DNA from: a virus
DNA length: 37,263 nt
Reading direction: 5' to 3' (one strand)
Virus record (IMG/VR): IMGVR_UViG_3300044608_002757
Coordinates: 1 to 37,263 of that record
The notes beneath the pieces were generated by a model. It worked only from the letters and a program-made list of their open reading frames with translations. It searched no databases and had not been told where the DNA came from. Below, piece by piece: positions 1-7,592 of this stretch. Numbering within the stretch: the first letter of the stretch is position 1; every line of letters starts with the position of its first letter. The position numbers and the translations under genes were made by a program.

Positions 1-49
1 CATGATCCTCAACACCTCGGCGGTGATGCTGCGGCAGATGATCATCTGA
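1..49 (+). CDS. 3' end of an unidentified upstream gene (partial)
   Basis: Only the last 16 codons (in-frame from base 2) are visible; they read MILNTSAVMLRQMII and end in TGA at 47-49. This is too little to name a product. It lies 22 bases before the start of the repetitive tail protein and on the same strand, so it is probably the preceding tail gene in the same late operon. Confidence 0.5.
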   Translation, partial: MILNTSAVMLRQMII

Positions 50-71
50 GCGAAGAGGGGAGAGCGCCTAA

Positions 72-2246
72 ATGTTTCTGACGCTGCTCGGCGCGCCCCC
101 TTGGCCTGGGACGTGGGTGCCAAACTCCACCGGACGCCCGTGGGTGGGGGCCAACGGGCGCGAGCTTGCCGAGGGGACAAACCCCGGCACGACTGGCACG
201 CCGAAGAACGGTTACACGCCGTTGTTGCTCGATGGCACCAACGATCTCCTCTCGACCGGCGTCTCGTTCTCGACGCCGTACTACCAAGAGGACTTCTTTG
301 GGTTCGACGGGTGGACGGCGCGGTTCGTCATCAAGTTCCTTTCGCTTGATGCCGACACCAACTTCTACGACGAGCCGGCGTTGGTGGCGCAGGACACCGC
401 CAGCGTCGTCGGCATCACTGCCAGCGTCAGCGGCGTTCGGGCGCACCAGTACGGCACGGGCTACCCCGACGTCACGCCGTACGTTGCCGTTGGCACGAGT
501 GACTACCACGTCGTGCAGGCGCGCTGGAGTAGCGCGAGCGGGCTGCTCGAGATCTGCGTCGACGACGGCGCGTTCTATAGCGTCGCGATGCCAGACATGT
601 TCGTCGCCACCGACCGCGCATTGCGTGTCGGCACGAACTACAACGGCACGGCGTTCCTTCACGCTGAGATCCTCGAAATCCGGTTCCGCAAGCACACGTC
701 GACGGACGCCGAGATCGACGCTTACTACGACTATGCCGTCGCCAAGTATGGCCTCGGCGGTGCACCCCAGACGCTGAACCCGTCCGCCATTGCATCCGCA
801 GAGGCTTTTGGCACGGCAATCGTCAGCCCGCAGCCGGTCAACGTCGCGCCGTCTGCCATCGCCTCGCTCGAGGCGTTCGGCACCCATACGCTGACCACGG
901 GCGCGGTCGCCCTGAGCCCCTCGGGCATCGCCACCGGAGAGGCCATCGGCTCGCACACCGTCACGCGTGGCGCCGTCTCCCTGTCCCCTGGTGGCATCGC
1001 AAGCGGAGAGGCCTTCGGCGGTCCGTCTCTCGCGCTCTTCCTGCTCCCCTCGGCCATTGCCTCCCTCGAGGCCTTCGGCTCGCAGACGGTCACTCGCGGC
1101 GCGGTCAACATCATCCCCACGGGCATCGCGTCTGGCGAGGCCTTCGGCACGCCCACGATCACCGTGGGGGCCGTCTCGCTGTCTCCCTCGGCCATTGCGT
1201 CCGGAGAGCTCTTCGGCTCGCCCACGCTGACGGTGGGCGCCGTGTCGCTCTCCCCCACTGGCATCGCATCCGCGGAGACCTTCGGGGCCCACGTTGTGAA
1301 TCAGGGCGGCGTGACGCTGGCGCCGTCGAGCATCGCCTCGGCGGAAGCCTTGGGCGCCCCCACGGTCACGGTGGGGGCGGTAACGCTCTCGCCCACCGGG
1401 ATCTCCAGCGCCGAAGCCTTCGGCTTGCCCGCGCTCTCGCTTCAAATCGCCCCGTCTGCCATCCTGAGCGCCGAAGCGCTTGGCACACCCACGGTCACCC
1501 GCGGAGCTGTCTCCCTGTCGCCTGGGGGCATTGCTGGCGCAGAGGCCTTTGGCGCCCACACACTGACCGTGGGGGCCGTCTCGCTGTCTCCCTCGGCCAT
1601 CGCCGGGGCCGAGGCGTTCGGCACGGCCCTGGTGAGCGGTGTGGGCGTCTCGCTTGCCCCTACGGGCATCGCCTCTCTCGAGGCCTTTGGCGGCCACACG
1701 CTGACCACTGGCCCCGTCACCCTAACGGTGGCGGGCATCGCATCCTCCGAGCTCGTCGGCACTGCCAGCGTGCTCCGAGGGGCTGTCACGCTCGCCCCTT
1801 CGGGCATCTCGACGGGCGAGCTGTTCGGCTCCCCCTCGCTCTCCCCGGTCATCTCCCCGTCGGGCATCTCGAGCGCTGGCGCCTTTGGCACTCCAGTGCT
1901 GTCGACTTTCGTCAGCATCACGCTCACGGGCATCGCGTCGCTCGAGGCGTTCGGCAGTCACACGCTCACCACCGGCGCTGTCACGGTGCTGCCGGCAAGC
2001 ATTGCGAGTGCCGAGGCCGTCGGTGCCCACAACGTCATCGCCAGCTCGACGACCACCCTCACCACGTCGGGCATCGTCTCCGCGGAGGCCTTCGGCACGG
2101 CAATCGTCTGGTTTGGCGTCGTGCTCCTGCCTGGGCCCGGCGTAGCTCGGCTGGCAGTAGGCCTCTCGACGCGCTCTCGCCTCGCTGTCGAGAGCAAGAG
2201 CCAGGCGCGACCCGCATCACCATCTACCGCACGCACACGACGCTGA
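72..2246 (+). CDS. Repetitive tail fibre/adhesin-like protein with LamG-like N-terminus
   Basis: A 724-residue protein starting at ATG 72 after a purine-rich GAGGGGAGAG ribosome site. Residues about 45-230 are rich in aromatic beta-strand segments and resemble a concanavalin A/LamG-type jelly roll (inference from pattern). From about residue 236 to 690 there are 20 imperfect tandem repeats of 20-24 residues with a core like SP(S/T)(A/G)IASAEAFG followed by a (T/S)xTVxxGAVxL strand. The last 30 residues are basic. The repeat array suggests an elongated beta-rich fibre that projects from the virion and carries or spaces a carbohydrate-binding head. Position beside baseplate and lysis genes fits a tail or host-recognition role. 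The exact target is unknown. The long opposite-strand reading frame here is an artefact of biased codons. Confidence 0.8.
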   Translation: MFLTLLGAPPWPGTWVPNSTGRPWVGANGRELAEGTNPGTTGTPKNGYTPLLLDGTNDLLSTGVSFSTPYYQEDFFGFDGWTARFVIKFLSLDADTNFYDEPALVAQDTASVVGITASVSGVRAHQYGTGYPDVTPYVAVGTSDYHVVQARWSSASGLLEICVDDGAFYSVAMPDMFVATDRALRVGTNYNGTAFLHAEILEIRFRKHTSTDAEIDAYYDYAVAKYGLGGAPQTLNPSAIASAEAFGTAIVSPQPVNVAPSAIASLEAFGTHTLTTGAVALSPSGIATGEAIGSHTVTRGAVSLSPGGIASGEAFGGPSLALFLLPSAIASLEAFGSQTVTRGAVNIIPTGIASGEAFGTPTITVGAVSLSPSAIASGELFGSPTLTVGAVSLSPTGIASAETFGAHVVNQGGVTLAPSSIASAEALGAPTVTVGAVTLSPTGISSAEAFGLPALSLQIAPSAILSAEALGTPTVTRGAVSLSPGGIAGAEAFGAHTLTVGAVSLSPSAIAGAEAFGTALVSGVGVSLAPTGIASLEAFGGHTLTTGPVTLTVAGIASSELVGTASVLRGAVTLAPSGISTGELFGSPSLSPVISPSGISSAGAFGTPVLSTFVSITLTGIASLEAFGSHTLTTGAVTVLPASIASAEAVGAHNVIASSTTTLTTSGIVSAEAFGTAIVWFGVVLLPGPGVARLAVGLSTRSRLAVESKSQARPASPSTARTRR
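775..2130 (+). repeat. About 20 tandem 60-70 bp coding repeats in the tail protein gene
   Basis: The DNA encoding residues about 236-690 of the tail protein is a tandem array of about 20 diverged units of 60-72 bp. Each carries a variant of gg(c/g)atcgc(a/g)tc..gaggccttcgg. Unit sequences differ at many synonymous positions, so the array is old or diversifying rather than a recent slippage product. Such arrays allow copy-number change by recombination and so a change of fibre length. Confidence 0.85.
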
Positions 2247-2253
2247 GGGCATC

Positions 2254-2580
2254 ATGCAAGTGAACATCAAGCGTGGGAGCCGCATGCCGGCTCTTACCGT
2301 GTACCTCGAGCTCGGCGGCAAGCCAGTGCCCGGGCTCGAACTTGCCACCGTGACCTTCCGCATGCGGCTTCCCACGAGCGGCAGCTACAAGGTTAATGCC
2401 GCTGTCACCATCGACGACGCGGCCGCGGGCAAGGTGACGCACGCGTGGGGGGCAACGGACACCGACACGCCTGGGACGTACCAGGCCGAATGGGTCGTCA
2501 CGTACCCCGACACCAAGCAGCTCGTCATCCCCGAGAAAGGGTTCGACACGGTCGTTGTTGAGCCCAACCTGCAGCCCTGA
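2254..2580 (+). CDS. BppU-N-like baseplate/tail accessory protein
   Basis: 108 residues starting at ATG 2254, eight bases after the tail protein. The sequence VTFRMRLPTSG, a GKVTHAW segment and DTDTPGTYQAEW fit the immunoglobulin-like N-terminal domain of phage upper-baseplate proteins (BppU_N type), where a DxDTxGxYxaef motif is typical. A role as a small beta-sandwich that links fibre to baseplate is inferred from this resemblance and from the neighbouring tail protein. No catalytic motif is visible. Confidence in the gene is high and in the family moderate. Confidence 0.75.
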   Translation: MQVNIKRGSRMPALTVYLELGGKPVPGLELATVTFRMRLPTSGSYKVNAAVTIDDAAAGKVTHAWGATDTDTPGTYQAEWVVTYPDTKQLVIPEKGFDTVVVEPNLQP

Positions 2581-2625
2581 TCAACCTTGATCACCCATGC
2601 TCATCGACCCGCCGAGAGAGGTGCC

Positions 2626-3201
2626 ATGAACCGAAGCATCACACCCGCGTCGCCCGTTGAGCCGTCGGGCGACATGGTCAACATGACGCCGAACGAGAAG
2701 CTCGACTATCTCGGTAGCATCAGCTCCAAAACGCTGAATCTCGTCGAGGCCCTCGGGGTGGCGCACGAGTCGCTCGGCACACGCGTCAGACGGCTCGAGG
2801 ACGAGAGCAAAGAGCAGAAAGACATCCTTCGAAAGCTCACCGACCTGTCGCTCGAGAACGCGAAGCGCCTTCAAGACCACGCCAAAGCGCTGCAGGAACA
2901 CGGAGACCAGATCGCGTCTGCCCGCACGCAGGCGAATGAGGCAAAGGTGGCATCGTCGGAAGCTCAGGTGAACAACGAGACCTTCCAGAAGGCTGTCACG
3001 CAGGCCTTCGACAACTCCTCGAAGGGTCTCGACGAGCGTATCGAGGTGAAGCTGCAGAGCATGCAGCAAGCCATCGTCGGTGCCGCTGACGAGCGAGACC
3101 GCAAGCGCCGCACGTCGGTCGCGTTGCGCGTGGTTGTGCAACTACTCATCGTGCTGGGCGTCGCAGGGCAGCTGCTCTTGCAGATCCTCAAGCAGCACTG
3201 A
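2626..3201 (+). CDS. Coiled-coil protein with C-terminal membrane anchor
   Basis: I chose ATG 2626 (191 residues) because a GAGAGAGG ribosome site sits just before it; an upstream in-frame extension to 2587 is possible. Residues about 25-160 are heptad-rich and charged (for example LGTRVRRLEDESKEQKDILR), predicting a long coiled coil. After a basic DERDRKRR stretch, the last 25 residues form one hydrophobic helix (VVVQLLIVLGVAGQLLLQIL). This tail-anchored topology, next to a holin-like gene and an endolysin, fits a lysis or membrane accessory protein. No family was recognised. Confidence 0.75.
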   Translation: MNRSITPASPVEPSGDMVNMTPNEKLDYLGSISSKTLNLVEALGVAHESLGTRVRRLEDESKEQKDILRKLTDLSLENAKRLQDHAKALQEHGDQIASARTQANEAKVASSEAQVNNETFQKAVTQAFDNSSKGLDERIEVKLQSMQQAIVGAADERDRKRRTSVALRVVVQLLIVLGVAGQLLLQILKQH

Positions 3202-3203
3202 CG

Positions 3204-3338
3204 ATGCGTCGCGCGCTGCTCGACACCGTTCGCGGCGTGTGCGGGCTGCTGTTGTTCGTGGCGCTGTCTTGCGTCGCGCTGGAACGTTGCGGGCTGCTGA
3301 GCCTGGGCTCATCGGAGAAGACTTCGGAGAAACCATGA
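3204..3338 (+). CDS. Small membrane or exported peptide, 44 aa
   Basis: ATG 3204 lies two bases after the previous stop. The product begins MRRALLDTVRG and has one hydrophobic stretch (GVCGLLLFVALSCVAL, residues 11-26), then a short polar tail. Its TGA overlaps the next ATG in an ATGA junction. The stretch could be an anchor or a lipoprotein signal with LSC as the lipobox. The compact overlap and lysis-cassette position suggest a real small lysis-related gene, but no family is recognisable. Confidence 0.6.
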   Translation: MRRALLDTVRGVCGLLLFVALSCVALERCGLLSLGSSEKTSEKP

Positions 3339-3895
3339 AAAGCCTAACTCTCGACCATCTCATTGGCATCGGCTTCCTGCTCGCGATCATCGCGGCCGCG
3401 GTGCTCACGTACACCGGCCAAGCCGATCCCACCTACAGCTTCGGCACCATCCTCGGTGCGTTCCTGCTCTGGGTGCGCAACCGTCCCGCGTTCGCCGACA
3501 AGTACCTCGGCGGCGGGGGCGGTGGCGGCGGCGGTGGCGGCGGGGGCAGCTCGAGCCCTCCGCCACTCCTGGCGCTGGCGCTTTTGCTGCTGACTCTCGT
3601 TGGCTGCAGCGCGGCCGCGCGGAACATCATCGCGCGCACGCTCATCGACCTCGCGCCCTGCATCTTGCTCAAGGCCGAGGAAGGCAAGAGCCCGAAGGCC
3701 ACCATCCTCGAGTGCAACGTGCCAGCTGAACTCGCCGATGACGCGGTGAAACTGCTCGAGGCCCAACACACCGCCAAGGCTCAGTTTGCCGCTGCCCGGC
3801 GCTGCGATGCTGGCGTGTGTGCGGTCGACGGTGGCGCTGCCCTCGACAGCGGCGCTGCCCTCGAGGCGGGTCTCGATGGCGGTCTCATCAAATGA
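3335..3895 (+). CDS. Holin-like membrane protein joined by a poly-glycine linker to a lipoprotein-like domain
   Basis: 186 residues starting in an ATGA overlap. Residues about 8-27 are a membrane helix (HLIGIGFLLAIIAAAVLTY) followed by a second hydrophobic segment (FGTILGAFLLWV) and RNRPAFADKYL, as in small phage holins. A run of 13 glycines and a short Ser/Pro stretch follow. Then comes LLALALLLLTLVGCSAAA, which looks like a complete lipoprotein signal with lipobox LVGC, and a soluble domain. The protein may be a fusion of a holin and a spanin-like lipoprotein, or the Gly-rich GC repeat may hide a frameshift joining two genes. A role in lysis is inferred from position. Confidence 0.65.
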   Translation: MKSLTLDHLIGIGFLLAIIAAAVLTYTGQADPTYSFGTILGAFLLWVRNRPAFADKYLGGGGGGGGGGGGGSSSPPPLLALALLLLTLVGCSAAARNIIARTLIDLAPCILLKAEEGKSPKATILECNVPAELADDAVKLLEAQHTAKAQFAAARRCDAGVCAVDGGAALDSGAALEAGLDGGLIK

Positions 3896-4713
3896 ACATC
3901 CTCGACCCCAAAGAGGTGCGAGACCGCTGGGGGCGTCGGTGCTTTCACTCGGCGAGTCCCGTGCTGCCGGACGATCTCTCGTTCTCGGCGGTCTACGATG
4001 CCCCCACGCCGCTCGACAGCGTGTCGTTCTGGCCGAAGGTGCAGACCCGCGGCATCCGTGACCAGGGGCCGACCAGCGCATGCACGGGCTTCGCAAGCGC
4101 GCGAGCCATCGACATCTGTGCGCAACTCCTTGGCTACACCTTCGCGGCATACCCGAGCGAGATGTGGCTCTACATCCTCGCTCGACTGCTCGAGAACCAG
4201 GGCACCGACCTCGTCGATCTCGGCGCCAAGCTGCGCTTCCTGCTGCAGGGCGCGCGCGACGTGGGCATCGTCGACGAGGTCTGCCAGCCTTTCGACCCGA
4301 GCCTCATCAACCAGGGCACGCCGTTCGACGCGCTGCACGAGGCATCGAGCAACCTCGTGCTCGACCGCAAGGGCCTCGTGTACTCACGCGTCTGGGGCTC
4401 TGTAGAGGCCAAGCGCGCCGTTTCTTCTGGTCGACCTGTCATCATCGGCATGGCCGTCGACGAGGCCTTCATGGGCTACAACGGCGGCACCTACGTGCGC
4501 GGCGGCTCGCTTGTCGGCGGGCATGCTGTGACGATGGTGGGCTACCGACGCGGGCTGGCGGAGATCGTCAACTCCTACGGCCCCGCTTGGGGGGAGGGCG
4601 GGCGCATCTGGGTCCCGCTCGAGTACCTCGACGAGCCGAGCATCGTGTTCGAGCGCCACGCGGTCGACATGGTCCCGGCAATGCTGCGCGGTCCGCGCTT
4701 GGGGGTGATGTGA
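3892..4713 (+). CDS. Papain-like (C1 family) cysteine peptidase
   Basis: 273 residues starting at ATG 3892 in an ATGA overlap. All papain-family landmarks are visible in order: the oxyanion Gln and catalytic Cys in DQGPTSACTGFA (Q58, C64), the catalytic His in GGHAVTMVGY (H211), and the Asn in IVNSYGPAWGEGG (N227), which mirrors the family NSWGxxWGxxG. The enzyme should therefore be an active cysteine peptidase. It has no obvious signal peptide, and only about 55 residues precede the catalytic Cys, so a long inhibitory propeptide is absent. Set between holin-like and lipoprotein genes, it may cleave cell-surface proteins or peptide cross-links during lysis or entry. That role is inference. 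Confidence 0.85.
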   Translation: MNILDPKEVRDRWGRRCFHSASPVLPDDLSFSAVYDAPTPLDSVSFWPKVQTRGIRDQGPTSACTGFASARAIDICAQLLGYTFAAYPSEMWLYILARLLENQGTDLVDLGAKLRFLLQGARDVGIVDEVCQPFDPSLINQGTPFDALHEASSNLVLDRKGLVYSRVWGSVEAKRAVSSGRPVIIGMAVDEAFMGYNGGTYVRGGSLVGGHAVTMVGYRRGLAEIVNSYGPAWGEGGRIWVPLEYLDEPSIVFERHAVDMVPAMLRGPRLGVM

Positions 4714-5039
4714 TGGTTGCTCGTCGCTTGCTATCTGCTGTGGCGCTGCTCCTCGCGCTGCCCTCGTGCCCTGCGCCGGCACCTGTCGAGCCCTCGCACG
4801 TCACGGTGCGCACCGATGGCATCGAGTGCTGCAAAGACATGTGTTCGAGCCTGCGCGAGCTTGGCTGCCCCGAGGGGCAGGACACACGCAGCGGCGAGAC
4901 GTGCGAGGACCTCTGCAAGCGGGTCTACATGATCGGCTTCGAGGTCGGCGCGTGCTGCGTGGCGTCGGCAACGACCAAAGAAGAGGCGCGCTCCTGCAGG
5001 ACGCGCCGGGGCTGGCAAGCGACGCGGTGCGGGCGGTAG
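4713..5039 (+). CDS. Cysteine-rich lipoprotein
   Basis: 108 residues; the ATG at 4713 overlaps the previous stop as TGATG. The N-terminus MVARRLLSAVALLLALPSC is a lipoprotein signal with lipobox LPSC (Cys19). The mature part has about ten cysteines (for example ECCKDMCSS, CEDLCKR, GACCVAS), suggesting a disulfide-bonded periplasmic domain. In the lysis cassette this is a candidate outer-membrane spanin component or surface-modifying lipoprotein. No family was recognised. Confidence 0.7.
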   Translation: MVARRLLSAVALLLALPSCPAPAPVEPSHVTVRTDGIECCKDMCSSLRELGCPEGQDTRSGETCEDLCKRVYMIGFEVGACCVASATTKEEARSCRTRRGWQATRCGR

Positions 5040-5045
5040 CGCGCC

Positions 5046-5324
5046 GTGGCCCGGTCTCCTCGAGCTGCGCCTGGGCCACGTCGAGACACCGAGCCGACCC
5101 TCATCCTCGAGCTTGAGCAGCTGCGGGATGTCGATGAAGGCGACCCACTGGTCGAGCTCGAGCCGTGCCCGCGGTGCCACGGGTTAGGCCGCAAAGAGAG
5201 GCTTGTTGAAACGATGTCGCATCACTTCGTCCTGCGAGAGACGGCCCAATGCTGGCTGTGCGGCGGTGACCGCGTGGCGTCTGCAGCGCAGCTCGAGGAA
5301 TGGGCGAGGCTCACGCACCGATGA
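5046..5324 (+). CDS. Small CxxC zinc-binding protein
   Basis: 92 residues, GTG start at 5046 just after the lipoprotein gene. Two Cys pairs, CPRCHGLG and CWLCGG, about 30 residues apart, resemble a DnaJ-type or rubredoxin-like zinc knuckle. The TGA overlaps the next ATG. The upstream part (LILELEQLRDVDEGDPLVEL) is acidic. Such proteins are common among phage genes of unknown role; I cannot assign one here. Confidence 0.6.
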   Translation: MARSPRAAPGPRRDTEPTLILELEQLRDVDEGDPLVELEPCPRCHGLGRKERLVETMSHHFVLRETAQCWLCGGDRVASAAQLEEWARLTHR

Positions 5325-5491
5325 AAGCGGCATCGCTCGCGTCGTTGCAAATGGTCGTCGAGCGCACCGCCACGGGCTTCGCGGTGCTCGCGCCATGGCT
5401 CGTGGAACCCATCGAGGGGAACACGTTCGAAGATTGTTACTTCGCGGCGCTCAAGGTGCTGCGTTCACGGGGAGAGCATCATGAGCGATGA
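5321..5491 (+). CDS. Hypothetical protein, 56 aa
   Basis: Starts at ATG 5321 in an ATGA overlap with the zinc-knuckle gene and ends 11 bases inside the endolysin gene, so the three are translationally coupled. The protein (MKAASLASLQMVVERTATGF...) has no signal, membrane segment or known motif. It is kept as a gene because of the overlaps on both sides. Confidence 0.5.
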   Translation: MKAASLASLQMVVERTATGFAVLAPWLVEPIEGNTFEDCYFAALKVLRSRGEHHER

Positions 5492-6230
5492 ACTCAGACT
5501 GCCGGCGACGCGCACGCTCGTGTCGGCGCAAGAGATGTCCGATGCCCTCGCCGTGGCGTGGCGTCGCTACTTCGGCCGAGAGCCGGTGTTCCACGCGATT
5601 CGTGTGCTCCTCGCGCAGTGGGCCCTCGAGACCGGCCGCGGCAAGAGCATGATCGCGTTCAACTGCGGGGGCATCAAGGCCACCGAGAACGAGCTGCACT
5701 GCTACTACACGACGCCCGAGCGGCTGCCACGCACGCAAGCCCTGGCCATGCTCGCGCGCTCGACGCCTCGGGCCCCCGTGACGCTCGCGTCGGCGGATGA
5801 CGGCGGTCCGTTCATCAACATCCTGCTGCACCCGTCGCACCCAGGGTGCCGGTTCCGCGCGTACAAGACGCTCGAAGATGGGGCCCTCGACTACCTCGCG
5901 TTGCTGCGCCAGCGTTTCGAGCGTTCGTGGGCTGCAGTCGTCGCCGGCGAGCCGCGCACGTTCGCCCGGATGCTGAAGAGCCAAGGCTACTACACGGGCA
6001 ACGAGAACGACTACGCGGCCGCTCTGGCCTCGCTGTTCGTCGAGTACTCCAAGCTGCGCCCCCCGGTGCCGCCGGCGGAAGTGGTGGCCGAGGACCCGCG
6101 CGAGATGCCCACGGCGCCGGACCTCACGCGCATCGACCACACGAAGCTCGAGGGCATCGTCGATGCGGCGGTCGAGGAGTACTGGCGCTCGGGCAACGTG
6201 GGCGGCAGGGATGGGGAGGGTCAGGCATGA
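5481..6230 (+). CDS. Glucosaminidase/lysozyme-type endolysin
   Basis: 249 residues starting at ATG 5481 after a GGGAG ribosome site. The block LLAQWALETGRGKS followed by FNCGGIKATEN matches the FlgJ/glucosaminidase fold signature (ALETGWGKS...NlfGIKg), with E50 as the likely catalytic acid. A later SQGYYTGNENDYAAA segment is also typical of that family (YATDPxYAxK-like). It should cut the glycan backbone of peptidoglycan in host lysis. The C-terminal 60 residues (PPVPPAEVVAEDP...) look like a flexible extension. No signal peptide is visible, so release through the holin is expected. Confidence 0.8.
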   Translation: MSDELRLPATRTLVSAQEMSDALAVAWRRYFGREPVFHAIRVLLAQWALETGRGKSMIAFNCGGIKATENELHCYYTTPERLPRTQALAMLARSTPRAPVTLASADDGGPFINILLHPSHPGCRFRAYKTLEDGALDYLALLRQRFERSWAAVVAGEPRTFARMLKSQGYYTGNENDYAAALASLFVEYSKLRPPVPPAEVVAEDPREMPTAPDLTRIDHTKLEGIVDAAVEEYWRSGNVGGRDGEGQA

Positions 6231-6553
6231 AGCTCGTCGACCTGAACGCGCAGTTTGTCACCTCGACGGCGAAAGGCTGGCGTGGCGTCGAGACGCTTGC
6301 CGAGGCCCAGGGCGTGCTCTTCGACTGCCCGGCGTGCACGAAGGCCAACGGTGGGCCCCAGGGGACGCACTGCGTGCTCGTGTGGTTCCGCGACCGCGCG
6401 CCGGAGGGCATCGAGCCAGGGCCCGGGCGGTGGACCGTCTCAGAGGCCAGCACGGGCCTCGGTGACCTCACCCTGGGGCCATCGGTGCAGCTGGGCGGCA
6501 AGGGGTGCCGGTGGCACGGGTTCGTGATTCAGGGGGAGGCGAGCACGCTGTAG
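6227..6553 (+). CDS. DUF6527-like small Cys protein
   Basis: 108 residues; ATG 6227 overlaps the endolysin stop (ATGA). The pattern GVLFDCPACTKANGGPQGTHCVLVWF, with a second Cys near GGKGCRWHGFVI, fits small phage proteins grouped as DUF6527, often found beside lysis or tail genes. The Cys and His residues could bind a metal. Last gene before a strong terminator. Function unknown. Confidence 0.65.
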   Translation: MKLVDLNAQFVTSTAKGWRGVETLAEAQGVLFDCPACTKANGGPQGTHCVLVWFRDRAPEGIEPGPGRWTVSEASTGLGDLTLGPSVQLGGKGCRWHGFVIQGEASTL

Positions 6554-6586
6554 GGCTGCCCCTCATTTGTGGTGCCAAAAAGCGAC

Positions 6587-6616
6587 AAAGCCCTCGGCTT
6601 CGGCCGGGGGCTTTTT
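6587..6616. terminator. Strong intrinsic terminator with UUCG tetraloop between convergent operons
   Basis: A 12-bp stem (aaagccctcggc / gccgggggcttt) closes on a TTCG loop and is followed by more T. It lies 33 bases past the last plus-strand late gene and 6 bases from the stop of the minus-strand early operon. The left flank is A-rich, so it can also serve minus-strand transcripts as a bidirectional terminator. Confidence 0.9.
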
Positions 6617-6622
6617 GCGTTG

Positions 6623-7156
6623 TCAGGGTGTTGGTCCCGCGGCAACGACGAGCGATGTGATGTATTCGCTCGTCGTCATCCCCGCTTCGTTGGCCATCGC
6701 CCGCAGACGAGCCTGCACCGTCGGAGTCAGGTAGAGCTGCTCTCGTGCTGTTACGCGCTCTCGACCTCGCGTGCGTGGGGCCTTGGCGGTCGCTGTGGCC
6801 GCGCTTCTCGGGTCGCTCGCCACCCACGCCGACACGGACACGCCAGCGCGTGCGGCGGTCTCACGCAATCGCGCCGCGGCGTCGGGCGTCAAGGCCAGCT
6901 CCACCCGAGCCGTAGGCGTGCGCCGCTGCTCGCGGGGCACGTCGACCCGTGAGCCACTGGGGCTCGGCCTTGTGACGCCATGGGCGCGCAGCCATACCCA
7001 TAACGGGTGCTCCTTGGGGTACTCCCTCGCGAGCCCACGCCATCGATGCACGCAATCGTACCAATGCGGGTTGTCCGGCGGCTGGTATTCGATCTCGCCG
7101 TCGTCGGCGACGCGCAGCTTGGCCCCGAGGCGGGGGCCGTCGGTGAGAGTGATCAC
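6623..7156 (-). CDS. Protein with two ribbon-helix-helix-like segments
   Basis: 177 residues, GTG start at 7156 inside a GTGA overlap. The N-terminal part (residues 1-65) is WYDC/HRW-rich and of unknown fold. Two segments, RVELALTPDAAARLRETAAR and EQLYLTPTVQARLRAMANEA followed by GMTTSEYI, have the beta-helix-helix pattern of RHH/CopG DNA-binding domains, suggesting a tandem RHH regulator. It is the last gene of the early-left operon. The family call is by pattern only. Confidence 0.6.
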   Translation of the reverse strand: MITLTDGPRLGAKLRVADDGEIEYQPPDNPHWYDCVHRWRGLAREYPKEHPLWVWLRAHGVTRPSPSGSRVDVPREQRRTPTARVELALTPDAAARLRETAARAGVSVSAWVASDPRSAATATAKAPRTRGRERVTAREQLYLTPTVQARLRAMANEAGMTTSEYITSLVVAAGPTP

Positions 7157-7344
7157 TGGGACACCTCGCTGAGCACCACAACGCCGGGGAACTTGGCGGC
7201 TAGGCTATCCAGTTCCTTCGACCAGCCGCCGCGCGCCTCAAGCTCCCTCACCCACACGTCAATGTCGGCCTGTTCAGCGCCGCTCGTGTCTGATGCGAGC
7301 TGTTCGATTTTGGCGAGAATGTCCACGCTGTTCAGGCGGCTCAT
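7153..7344 (-). CDS. Hypothetical protein, 63 aa
   Basis: ATG at 7344, overlapping the upstream stop (ATGA), and TGA at 7153 overlapping the next GTG. The product is mostly helical and acidic (SVDILAKIEQLASD) and ends in EVSQ, as do the next two proteins upstream. No known domain. The overlaps and shared junction sequence support it as a real gene. Confidence 0.55.
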   Translation of the reverse strand: MSRLNSVDILAKIEQLASDTSGAEQADIDVWVRELEARGGWSKELDSLAAKFPGVVVLSEVSQ

Positions 7345-7592
7345 TGGGACACCTCTACAGTGCCCAGATACTCCATTTGCTCGGGGTCACCGATCCAATC
7401 GGCATGGTGCGCCCATCGCAGTGCTGCGGACACGCCGCTGTCCGGCCCGGTGCACAGGACCGCCGCGACGGTCTGTAGGTCGCCCACAGCCTCTTGCAGG
7501 TTGCGGCCGGTCCCAATTTGCGGGGCATGCTCCGGCTGCCCGGTCATCACGACGACGTGTTGGGTCCCATCTCGGTAGTGCTCGACGATCAC
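7341..7592 (-). CDS. Hypothetical protein, 83 aa
   Basis: GTG start at 7592 in a GTGA overlap with the upstream gene; the longer frame start is less likely because the GAGGTG ribosome site sits before this GTG. It contains HVVVMTGQPEHAPQ and ALRWAHHADWIG, with no family match I can name, and ends in EVSQ. Part of a block of three small genes with identical junctions. Confidence 0.55.
   Translation of the reverse strand: MIVEHYRDGTQHVVVMTGQPEHAPQIGTGRNLQEAVGDLQTVAAVLCTGPDSGVSAALRWAHHADWIGDPEQMEYLGTVEVSQ

Noticed and set aside
42-1697. 551-aa reading frame on the minus strand across the tail gene
   Set aside because: It is Arg/Gly-rich antisense of a repetitive GC-rich coding region; it starts without a ribosome site and the plus frame has clear repeats and domain structure.
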